This document shows, in pieces, positions 54,373-61,401 of a stretch of 64,000 bases of DNA. The notes below the pieces were generated by a model, which was not told the DNA's origin, ran no database searches, and saw only the letters and a program-made list of their open reading frames with translations. Origin of the DNA: Burkholderia sp. Bp8992 (GTDB lineage Bacteria; Pseudomonadota; Gammaproteobacteria; Burkholderiales; Burkholderiaceae); the NCBI RefSeq assembly GCF_003853705.1, contig NZ_QTQI01000009.1, positions 170,932 through 234,931 on the forward strand, written 5' to 3'. The first letter of the stretch is position 1. Each line of letters begins with the position of its first letter. A program made the translations under genes and the position numbers.

Positions 54373-55062
54373 ATGTCAGAGCGTCCTTCGGCCCGCATGC
54401 GGGACATCAATATCGAATGGCTGACGCGCGCTGCCGAATTCGATCATCTGTTCCAGACGCGCTGGCTCGGCGAGCGCTTCTTCCATCTGCCCGGCGACAT
54501 GCTCGCGCTCCAGGAGCTGATCTGGCGCGAGCGCCCCGACTGCATCGTGCAGACCGGCATCGCGGCGGGCGGCGGCGTCGTGTTCTCCGCGTCGATGCTG
54601 GAACTGGCCGGCGAGCACGGCCGCGTCGTCGCGATCGAACCGCACCTGCGCAACGAAGTCAGGCAGCGCCTGCAATCGCACCGGCTCGCCCATCGCATGA
54701 CGCTGATCGAAGGCGATTCGTGCGCAGCCGGCACGCTCGCGTCGGTACGCGCGCAGATCGGCGACGGCGCGCGCGTGATGGCGATCCTCGACCTCACGCA
54801 TACGCATGCGCACGTGCTGCGCGAACTCGAATGCTATGCGCCGCTCGTGACGCCCGGCAGCTACGCGATCGTGATGGATACCATCATGGAGTATCTGCCC
54901 GAGTCGATGTTCGACGGCAAGCCTTACGGCCGCGGCAACAACCCGGCGACGGCCGCGCGTGAATTTCTCGCGCGCGACGACCGGTTCGAAGCCGACTTCG
55001 ACATCGAGGACCGCGTGCTCATGACGCTGTCGCCAGGCGGTTTCCTGAAGCGAGTGCGCTGA
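54373..55062 (+). CDS. CmcI-like methyltransferase/hydroxylase family protein
   Basis: SAM-dependent enzyme of 229 aa resembling cephalosporin hydroxylase CmcI and related rhamnosyl O-methyltransferases. The SAM-binding segment is TGIAAGGGVVFSASMLELAG. Acidic residues follow in IEPHLRNEVR, IEGDSCAAG and LDLTHTHAHVLRELE. The metal site is suggested by MDTIMEYLPESMF. It begins 25 bp from the divergent APH-like gene and ends with a 44-nt antisense overlap of the glycosyltransferase. The family acts on natural products or cell-surface sugars; function here is unassigned. Confidence 0.85.
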   Translation: MSERPSARMRDINIEWLTRAAEFDHLFQTRWLGERFFHLPGDMLALQELIWRERPDCIVQTGIAAGGGVVFSASMLELAGEHGRVVAIEPHLRNEVRQRLQSHRLAHRMTLIEGDSCAAGTLASVRAQIGDGARVMAILDLTHTHAHVLRELECYAPLVTPGSYAIVMDTIMEYLPESMFDGKPYGRGNNPATAAREFLARDDRFEADFDIEDRVLMTLSPGGFLKRVR

Positions 55063-56224
55063 TCAGGCGCGCAGCCTCCGCCGAGCCGTCGCGCACGTAG
55101 CTGTCGCGGATGCGCGCCGCGTGCTCGCGCAGCGAACCGGGACGCAACAGGCGTTCGAGCGCATCGGCAATCGCCGCGACGCCGGCCTGCTGCAGATCGA
55201 GCACGCACCCCGCACCGGCCCGCTCGACGAAGTGCGCCGAATGGAACTGGTCGTTGCAGAACGGCGACAGCAGCATCGGCACGCCGCACGCGAGCGACTC
55301 CATCACCGAATTCGCGCCGCCGTGGCTGACGAACGCGTGCGTGTGCCGCAGCAGCGCCAGTTGCGGCGCATAACGCACGGCGATCACACGCTCGTCGGCG
55401 GCCGGCAGCAGGTCCGAGTCGACCAGTTCGCCCACCGACAGCACCAGTTGCGCCGACGTCGCGCGCGTCGCGTCGATCACCTTCGCGAACAGGTCCGGGT
55501 GGTAGTAAAGCTGGCTGCCGAGCGACATGTAGACGAGCGGGCGAGCGGCGTCGATCCGCTCCCACGGGAACGCCGTCTCGTCGCCGCGCGGGCCCGACGG
55601 CATCGCGGGGCCGACCAGCTCGACACCCGGCGGCGGCGCACCGACCAGCGCGTCGGTCGTGAACGCGAGCGTCAGGTGCGGCGACAGGACATCGCAACCG
55701 CGAAAGCGCGCATCGAGCCCGTAGCGCGCAAACAGATCGGCACGTTCCGGCGCGAGCCAACGCACCGTGCGCAGCAGTTCCGAATCGAGATCGTCCGGCA
55801 GCACCGGGTTCAGCGAATTCGACATCGACACCCACGGCAGCCTTTCCAGTTCGGCGGCAATCGCGGCCGCATAAAGCAGCGGATCGATCACGACCACGTC
55901 GGGCCGCCAGTCGCGCAGCACCGCGCGGATGCCGTCCACCTGCGACGGTGCCAGGTCGATCAGCAGCGTACGGATCCAATGCCGCAGCCAGCCGGCATCG
56001 CGAATGTTCGCGGCGAAGCTCTCGCCGCGCGACAGGTCGTGGCGCTCGGGCGTCTCGCGCGGCCCGACGAACGCGAAGTCGCCGGCGCCGTCGAGCTGTG
56101 CGCTGATGTCGGCCGGCGCGTAGAACGCGACGTTGCAGCCCGCGGCGCGCAGGTGCTGGGCCGGACCGATGCACGGATTGACGTGGCCCTTCTCGGGCAC
56201 CACGCAGAACAGGATGCGTTTCAT
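55019..56224 (-). CDS. UGT/MGT-like glycosyltransferase
   Basis: GT1-type glycosyltransferase of about 401 aa with GT-B fold. It has an N-terminal acceptor domain (KRILFCVVPEKGHVNPCIGP and AQHLRAAGC) and a C-terminal nucleotide-sugar site HGGANSVMESLACGVPMLLS, followed by PFCNDQFHSAHFVERAG. This is the macrolide- or small-molecule-glycosylating class, not a polymer-forming enzyme. ATG 56224 lies 7 nt after the previous gene's stop and has no Shine-Dalgarno of its own, so it is probably translated by coupling. Last gene of the five-gene operon. Confidence 0.9.
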   Translation of the reverse strand: MKRILFCVVPEKGHVNPCIGPAQHLRAAGCNVAFYAPADISAQLDGAGDFAFVGPRETPERHDLSRGESFAANIRDAGWLRHWIRTLLIDLAPSQVDGIRAVLRDWRPDVVVIDPLLYAAAIAAELERLPWVSMSNSLNPVLPDDLDSELLRTVRWLAPERADLFARYGLDARFRGCDVLSPHLTLAFTTDALVGAPPPGVELVGPAMPSGPRGDETAFPWERIDAARPLVYMSLGSQLYYHPDLFAKVIDATRATSAQLVLSVGELVDSDLLPAADERVIAVRYAPQLALLRHTHAFVSHGGANSVMESLACGVPMLLSPFCNDQFHSAHFVERAGAGCVLDLQQAGVAAIADALERLLRPGSLREHAARIRDSYVRDGSAEAARLISALASGNRLATAS

Positions 56225-56231
56225 GAGCAGT

Positions 56232-57299
56232 TCAGGCTGGGCGATGCACGGCATCGACGTGAAGGTGCGCGAGATGATCGAGGATCAGCGCCAGCGTCGC
56301 CCACAACACGCGTTCGGTATCGGCCTGCAACGTGGGCGCGGCAAGCCCGAGCGAGTCGGCCAGCGCATGCGTGCGGTCGCGATCGAGCAGCACGCCGAGA
56401 TCCATCGCCGGCGCGAGCCGCCCGCGCTTGGGGCCGTGCACCAGACGATCGGGCAGGTTCAGCCGCGCACCGAGATCGCGCAGGCATCGCTTGTCCGGGT
56501 CGGGCGCGATGCTCGTCAGATGGGCGACGACGGCCGCATCGACGAACGGCGGATGCAGGTCGACCGACGCCGCATCGAACAACGCGTGGCACAGCGGCAG
56601 ATAGTTGGCCGACTGGTCGCGGCGCAACACCTGATCCGCGCCGTCGCCGGTAATCGCGACCTCGATGCCGTCTGCCGCCATCGCCTCGGCCAGCAACAGC
56701 TTCGCGACCGGATGCAGATTGAACATCGGCTCCTCGACCGCATGGGTCGTTCTCGGCAGCGCCGCGACGAAATCGGCCTCGGTCGCGCGCACGATCTTCA
56801 CGTTCGCCTGCATCTGCATGGCGAGTTCGAGCGCCGCGTCGAGTTCGCAGTAGTCGGGCATGTCGGTCGCGAGGATGTACGCCGTCACGTGCGGCAGCGC
56901 GCCGAGTTCGCGCAGCAACGCAAGCAGCAGCGCCGAATCGAGCCCGCCGCTCAGCGCCAGCGCGACGCACTTGCCGCTGTCGAGCGCGCGCTGCAGCGAC
57001 GCGCGCAGCACGGCGTCCAGGTCGGCGTGCTGCGGCCGTTCCGGCGACGGCTGCACCGTCAGCCCTTCCGGCGAACGGATCAACGCGTGCCCGGGCGGCA
57101 CCGCGAGCACGTCGCGCAGCACGGTGCGGCCGACGCGACGCTCGCCGCTCAGGTAGCCCGCGATGGCGGCCGTGTCCGGCGCACCGGCCGGTTGTTCCGC
57201 CGCACGCAGCGTGGCGCGAATGCCGGATGCCGACACGCCGCTGCGCGGATGGTAGTGCAGACGATCGAAACCGAACGGGTCGCGCGTGCCGACGATCAT
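56232..57299 (-). CDS. asparagine-synthase-like ATP-dependent amidotransferase lacking the glutaminase half
   Basis: Protein of 355 aa. The P-loop pyrophosphatase motif LALSGGLDSALLLALL (S117-S122) and the downstream site AITGDGADQVLRR mark the AsnB synthetase domain, which activates a carboxylate as an acyl-adenylate. The N-terminus begins IVGTRDPFGFDRLHYHPRSG, which corresponds to the last third of the glutaminase domain. The catalytic Cys and most of that domain are absent. It would use ammonia or an amine, as beta-lactam synthetase or lasso-peptide cyclase does. The ATG overlaps the radical SAM stop (ATGA). Confidence 0.85.
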   Translation of the reverse strand: MIVGTRDPFGFDRLHYHPRSGVSASGIRATLRAAEQPAGAPDTAAIAGYLSGERRVGRTVLRDVLAVPPGHALIRSPEGLTVQPSPERPQHADLDAVLRASLQRALDSGKCVALALSGGLDSALLLALLRELGALPHVTAYILATDMPDYCELDAALELAMQMQANVKIVRATEADFVAALPRTTHAVEEPMFNLHPVAKLLLAEAMAADGIEVAITGDGADQVLRRDQSANYLPLCHALFDAASVDLHPPFVDAAVVAHLTSIAPDPDKRCLRDLGARLNLPDRLVHGPKRGRLAPAMDLGVLLDRDRTHALADSLGLAAPTLQADTERVLWATLALILDHLAHLHVDAVHRPA

Positions 57300-58174
57300 G
57301 GAAAACGAGCCTTCAAGGTGTCCACTTCAATGCGTTTCAGGATGCGATGCGGCGCCACCGGCGCGCTGCCGCCCTGGCAATGCAGGCACGCTTCGAGCGG
57401 CGCCTCGCGTTGCAGATACGCGAGCATCGCGTCGAGCATGCCTGCGTCGTCGCGCAGCGGCAGGCCGTCGGCCTGAAAATCCTTCTCGCCCTTGTAGAGC
57501 GTATGGAAATGCGCGGGACGCGTGCACGTGTAGAACATGCCGTCGCGAATCATATGGCAGCGCTCGCGGATCCAGCAATCGTGATAGAGGCGCTGCGCTT
57601 CGTCGCGGTCCGTGCCGGGCTGCGCGCGATTCATCGTCGTGAACACGTCCTGCACCTTCCAGTTCAGGCGCACGTCGAAACGGGCAGCCTGGTGTTCGAC
57701 ATGCGCGATCAGGTCGGGCGAAAGCGCCGGCTTCGGATAGCGCGAGATCGTCAGCGCATCCACCGCCTGCCAGAACGCGTCAGGCATCTCGCCGAGTTTC
57801 AGCCCGTTCGTCGTGACGGAGATCACGGGCGCAATGCCCGTCGCGCGCACGCGTTCGATCAGTTCGACGAGCGCCGGATGCAGCAGCGGTTCGCCGCCGA
57901 CCAGCTTGAACATGCGTGGGCTCAACACTTTCGCGGCCTGGCGCAGATCGGCCTCGATCGACTCGGGGCGCGCATGCCACTCGGGCAACAGCGGCGACAG
58001 CGAGCAGCATTCCGCGCAGGTCAGGTTGCAGTGATCGACGATATGCGCTTCCAGCGAGCGCGTCCGGATGCGGCCGTTTTCGACGCGGTAGTCGCGATCG
58101 AGCGGCGGCGGAAAGACATGCTGCCGCTCGCCGGACGGCGACGGATTCGGGATCTTGTTCGGATTCGCACTCAC
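57296..58174 (-). CDS. radical SAM enzyme with SPASM-like C-terminal cysteines
   Basis: Iron-sulfur enzyme of about 292 aa. The CxxxCxxC motif is VDHCNLTCAECCSLSP (C49, C53, C56 from this start), and the SAM site LVGGEPLLHPALVELIERVR follows. The C-terminal cysteines (YHDCWIRERCH, MFYTCTRPAHF, CLHCQGG) suggest auxiliary clusters. GTG 58174 lies two bases after the upstream stop, preceded by AGGAA, and is preferred to ATG 58231. It is the third gene of the operon. It could epimerise, dehydrogenate or cross-link a small molecule or peptide; no substrate is seen. Confidence 0.88.
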   Translation of the reverse strand: MSANPNKIPNPSPSGERQHVFPPPLDRDYRVENGRIRTRSLEAHIVDHCNLTCAECCSLSPLLPEWHARPESIEADLRQAAKVLSPRMFKLVGGEPLLHPALVELIERVRATGIAPVISVTTNGLKLGEMPDAFWQAVDALTISRYPKPALSPDLIAHVEHQAARFDVRLNWKVQDVFTTMNRAQPGTDRDEAQRLYHDCWIRERCHMIRDGMFYTCTRPAHFHTLYKGEKDFQADGLPLRDDAGMLDAMLAYLQREAPLEACLHCQGGSAPVAPHRILKRIEVDTLKARFP

Positions 58175-58175
58175 T

Positions 58176-59171
58176 TCAGGTTCCTGCTTCCACACAACGG
58201 GAAAAGAAATCGACGAGATGGCCACGCGCATCCACCATCGCGGACGCCATCGTCACCGCGCCGTTCAGGTGCGACGCGAAGCGCGACGGATCGTCGAGCC
58301 AGCCTTGCACGACCCACAGCTTGAGCGCGTGCTGCAGGCACGCGGCATCGACCGCCCATGCGACGCATGCGGGATTCACCGGCCGCACGCGCCGGTATCC
58401 GCGCACGAACGCTTCCGCCAGCTGCGGCGCTTCCAGCGGCAGATGATTCAGGCACCGCACCAGTTCGTACTCGCGCGGCGCGCCGATCGACGCTTCCCAG
58501 TCGAGGATCAACGGCGGCAGCGTGCCCGTGAACAGATAGTTGAACTGGTTGTAGTCGTTGTGGATCGGGCGCTGCGGATCGTCCGCGGGAAACGCGTCGA
58601 TGCTGCCCGGATAGTAGCGGTCGAGCATGCGCAGCGCGAGATCGACATAGCGGCGCAGGTTCTCGGCGCTGTCGTTCGAGCGTGCGCGATTCAGCGCGTC
58701 GAGCAGGCTGCCGCGCACGGCATCGGCGTCGATCGCGGTCAGCCGCGCGCGGATCGTGTCGAGCGACGGCAGATGCAGGTGTTCGAGGCTCAGATGCAAT
58801 GCTGCCAGACTCGCGCCGAGCGCATCCCATTCGGCCGGCGAGAACGTATCGTAGGTCCTGAACTGCCCGGCTTCCCAGCGCGTCACCATCGCATGCGAAT
58901 TTTGCCCCGTCCACAGCGGTTCGCCGGACGTCGTGCGCTTCAGCGTCTGCACATGGAATCGGGTATCGCCGTGCGTTTCCAGATGAGCGAGGACAGCGGC
59001 TTCCTTGGCCGCGCGTGCATGGTGTCCGGACGCGTAGAGCTTGACCGCCACATCGCCGCCGCTGCCGGTCGGCAGATGCCACACGCGTTCGCTGACCTGG
59101 CGCGGCGCCTTGCCCCGGCCGAGCGCATAGGCATCGCGAATCTCGTCGAAGGTGGCGGCAAGCGCGTCCAT
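58176..59171 (-). CDS. aminoglycoside phosphotransferase-family kinase (second copy)
   Basis: APH-fold protein of 331 aa. Catalytic loop QRPIHNDYNQFNYLFTGTLP (HNDYN replacing HGDxxxxN) and metal site LILDWEASIGAPREYELVRC. It is clearly different from the APH-like gene at 53.4 kb. Its ATG directly follows the FkbM-like stop, so the two are translationally coupled. It is expected to phosphorylate a hydroxyl of an intermediate or to protect the producer. Confidence 0.88.
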   Translation of the reverse strand: MDALAATFDEIRDAYALGRGKAPRQVSERVWHLPTGSGGDVAVKLYASGHHARAAKEAAVLAHLETHGDTRFHVQTLKRTTSGEPLWTGQNSHAMVTRWEAGQFRTYDTFSPAEWDALGASLAALHLSLEHLHLPSLDTIRARLTAIDADAVRGSLLDALNRARSNDSAENLRRYVDLALRMLDRYYPGSIDAFPADDPQRPIHNDYNQFNYLFTGTLPPLILDWEASIGAPREYELVRCLNHLPLEAPQLAEAFVRGYRRVRPVNPACVAWAVDAACLQHALKLWVVQGWLDDPSRFASHLNGAVTMASAMVDARGHLVDFFSRCVEAGT

Positions 59172-59921
59172 TCAGATGTGCTCGGCCGGCCCGTGCCGAT
59201 ACGGATGACCGGTCAGGAACGTGTTGTGCCCGACGTAGCGCAGCTTGTACATCGCCGGCCGGAACAGCACCGAAGGATCGTTGTTCGCGATGCCGAGCAA
59301 CGGATACAGGTCCTGCCGCACGAAGAACGCGTTGTTTCCCATGTCGTCACAGCAGACGAGTTCATAGCCCTTCTGCCGGCCGAGATGCACGAGCGATTCG
59401 AGGCTCGCGCCGTAATAGGTCGAGCCGTCCCATTCGTGGTCCGGGTTGAAGCACATGACCCAGCGTTCGGGGGGCGTGTAGTACGGGTTGTATTCGATCA
59501 CGACGATGCGCGGCTGGAACGCCTGCAGGCCGCGCCAGACCCAGTAGTCGTTGCCGTCGATGTCGATCGACAGCAGGTCGAAGTCGGCCGGTACGTTCGC
59601 CTCGGCGAGCAGTTGGTCGACCGTGTCGGGCTGGACGCGGTCGTGGTGCAGGCGCACGCGCTCTGCGCCCGCGTAGTGCGCGGCCAGCTTGCCGAACCGG
59701 TATGCGCTGCCTTCCACCAGCACGCCGGCCCAATCCTGCTCACGCAGCAGCCGCGCGGTGTTGCTGTTGCGCAGGCCGTCGCTCGCGCCGATATCGACGC
59801 AGAAGCGGTTGATCGGCACGATCCGCTCCATCAGGCGCGACAGGATGGCCTCCTCGGTGCCCTGCGCATACAGGCTTGGCGCAAGGCCGGACAGGTCGAG
59901 CGGGAGAGGATGGTCCTGCAT
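59172..59921 (-). CDS. FkbM-type methyltransferase-like protein
   Basis: SAM-dependent methyltransferase-like protein of 249 aa. The first glycine-rich element is RFCVDIGASDGLRNSNTARL, and the second is DLLSIDIDGNDYWVWRGLQA, with IVVIEYNPYYTPPERWVM after it. These correspond to FkbM family motifs (DIGA, D-I-E/D-G). It is the first gene of the five-gene operon, transcribed away from the ABC-F remnant. Target unknown. Confidence 0.82.
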   Translation of the reverse strand: MQDHPLPLDLSGLAPSLYAQGTEEAILSRLMERIVPINRFCVDIGASDGLRNSNTARLLREQDWAGVLVEGSAYRFGKLAAHYAGAERVRLHHDRVQPDTVDQLLAEANVPADFDLLSIDIDGNDYWVWRGLQAFQPRIVVIEYNPYYTPPERWVMCFNPDHEWDGSTYYGASLESLVHLGRQKGYELVCCDDMGNNAFFVRQDLYPLLGIANNDPSVLFRPAMYKLRYVGHNTFLTGHPYRHGPAEHI

Positions 59922-60046
59922 CGAAAACGGCTCCGGAGCGAAATGGGGAATGATGGGTGGCGTTCGGTGGGTAATTTACCTGAAGTCGATTAAGCAGAGG
60001 AAACGGGAATGCGCGGCGCTGGCGAGCGTCGACATGATGCGGAAAT
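59922..60046 (-). promoter_or_regulatory. upstream region of the five-gene operon
   Basis: 125 bases between the operon start and the ABC-F terminator. GAAATGGGGAATGATGGG-type sequence on the plus strand and a short AT-rich part (GGGTAATTTACCTGAA) are the only candidates for the promoter. GGTAATTTACC is a near-palindrome. Confidence 0.4.
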
Positions 60047-60047
60047 G

Positions 60048-60077
60048 AAAAAGCCCGCCAAGTACGACTTGGCGGGC
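60048..60077 (-). terminator. terminator copy 1 of the ABC-F gene
   Basis: Perfect 10-bp stem GCCCGCCAAG / CTTGGCGGGC with a five-base loop. On the minus strand it is followed by five T. The same structure recurs at 63799-63828. Confidence 0.9.
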
Positions 60078-60114
60078 CTCCCGGATACATCAGATCAGGT
60101 ACGACTCAGGACAC

Positions 60115-60239
60115 TTACTCCTGCCCCCGACTCGTCAGGAACTCTTCATAATTCCCGCCGAAGTCGAACAGCGTGCCGTCCGTGCGCACTTCGATGATCC
60201 GGTTCGCCAGCCCGCTCACGAATTCGCGGTCGTGCGACA
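60115..60239 (-). pseudogene. 3' fragment of YbiT-like ABC-F ATPase gene (left copy)
   Basis: Encodes only the tail [20 protein letters not shown] through [15 protein letters not shown], the last 40 or so residues of an ABC-F protein. The second ATPase domain's H-loop (SHDREF) is visible. Beyond 60239 the reading frame runs into unrelated island DNA, so it has no start. It differs from the right copy by one amino acid (SRGQE here, SQGQE there). Confidence 0.85.
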
Positions 60240-60358
60240 GCCATAGCCGCCCCGATAGCTGGGGCCGTGTAACCAATGTAGTTCGGCGGCTCCTTCGTCA
60301 TATCCGGACCACTGCGGACAGCAACGCATATCAACTTCCGAAACTTCTTTTCGTCCAT
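60146..60358 (-). CDS. small ORF reading across the island junction
   Basis: Possible 70-aa product. AGCGAGG precedes ATG 60358, and the first part MDEKKFRKLICVAVRSGPDM, TKEPPNYIGYTAPAIGA looks like a genuine small phage or plasmid protein. From about residue 38 the frame enters the ABC-F repeat out of register (arginine-rich tail). It is best read as a gene truncated by the integration junction. Low confidence that it is expressed. Confidence 0.4.
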   Translation of the reverse strand: MDEKKFRKLICVAVRSGPDMTKEPPNYIGYTAPAIGAAMAVARPRIRERAGEPDHRSAHGRHAVRLRREL

Positions 60359-60596
60359 ACAACCTCGCTGTTGGTTAGCACTAAATCTCCATACTAAACA
60401 AGGCTTCAAATTTCAATCGTTATGCGAAATTAATTACAGATCCCTTGAACCCTATGCCGTACGCACCAGTGCTCTTAGTCCTTCCCTGGTTGCAGCCAGT
60501 CCACGTAGATTGCTCTAGCGATACGCCCTATTGCCAAGATACTTGGTACGGGTGTGAAATAACGGAAGGTCGCGTCAGATCAAAACGGGGAATACG

Positions 60597-61046
60597 ATGC
60601 CGGACGTAACAACAATAGCCACGGTGCTCACAAGCCTAAAAACCGCGACGGACATCGCGAAGTTCTTACGCGAGAGTGATCTATCAATCGAACGAGCAGA
60701 GTTGAAACTAAAACTCGCGGAGCTCATTGGCGCGCTGGCTGAGACGAAAATTGAACTAGCCGAACTACAAGAGATTATTTCGGGAAAAGAAAAACGCATC
60801 GCAGAGCTCGAGGAAGCATTCGAAGCGAGAGACTTACTCATTCGCTATCGTGACGCCATGTACTGTATCGATGAAAATGGCAAAGCGACTGGAGTGCCGT
60901 ATTGTCTCCGGTGCTGGGAAAATGATCGCAAGCAAAAACAACTTGTCTCAGTAGCATCCGCAGTTCGACCCACGAATACCTGTACGAATTGCGGCCAACA
61001 ATACAACGCGCACAACACGCACGAAATCCGCCCCAGCCAATCGTAA
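60597..61046 (+). CDS. coiled-coil protein with C-terminal zinc ribbon, unknown function
   Basis: A 149-aa protein. Residues about 25-80 form a heptad-rich coiled coil (LSIERAELKLKLAELIGALA, then ETKIELAELQEIISGKEKRI). Two CxxC pairs at C103/C106 and C129/C132 make a zinc ribbon. GGGGA lies six bases before the ATG. Composition is much more AT-rich than the chromosome. First gene of a three-gene cassette in the island. Family not recognised; the layout suits a small adaptor or nucleic-acid-binding protein. Confidence 0.75.
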   Translation: MPDVTTIATVLTSLKTATDIAKFLRESDLSIERAELKLKLAELIGALAETKIELAELQEIISGKEKRIAELEEAFEARDLLIRYRDAMYCIDENGKATGVPYCLRCWENDRKQKQLVSVASAVRPTNTCTNCGQQYNAHNTHEIRPSQS

Positions 61047-61062
61047 CCATGACGATCCAGTT

Positions 61063-61353
61063 ATGAATTCAGCCATCTGCTCTGCGATTAGCAATAAGCA
61101 CCTCCTTGAACTTCGCTACCACGGATATTCCCGCTTGGTAGAACCTTACGCGTACGGCCGCGAAGGAGGTGGCGTAATACTGCTACGCTGCTACCAACAG
61201 TCCGGCGGCAGCGAAAGCGGGCAGACCACTGGGTGGAAATTACTCAAAGTAGCCGAAATATTTTTGATTCAAGAAATTAATAAATCATTCAATCCACGTC
61301 AAACATACAGGCACAATGATAAAGCAATGAAGTTTATTTTTTGCCAGATCTAA
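61063..61353 (+). CDS. small WYL-like domain protein
   Basis: Single-domain protein of 96 aa. Its core LELRYHGYSRLVEPYAYGRE, followed by GGGVILLRCYQQSGGSESGQ and TTGWKLLKVAEI, has the beta-strand order and Tyr/Trp pattern of WYL (SH3-like) ligand-sensing domains. The end RHNDKAMKFIFCQI matches a widespread family of small WYL-like proteins. It has no HTH. It begins 16 nt after the upstream gene and 48 nt before the membrane protein gene. WYL domains are common in regulators of defence systems. Confidence 0.7.
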   Translation: MNSAICSAISNKHLLELRYHGYSRLVEPYAYGREGGGVILLRCYQQSGGSESGQTTGWKLLKVAEIFLIQEINKSFNPRQTYRHNDKAMKFIFCQI

Positions 61354-61401
61354 TTCATAAAATTACCAACCCAATAAACTCGATTGCATTACAAGGAAAA
61401 A

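Larger units (their letters stand above)
60048..60239. repeat. left copy of the island-flanking direct repeat (att-like)
   Basis: Terminator plus the last 42 codons of a YbiT-like ABC-F gene. The coding tail 60115-60239 equals 63876-64000 except for three positions (60127, 60145, 60148), and 60149-60239 is identical to 63910-64000. Such duplication of a gene's 3' end is the product of site-specific integration into that end. Confidence 0.88.
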
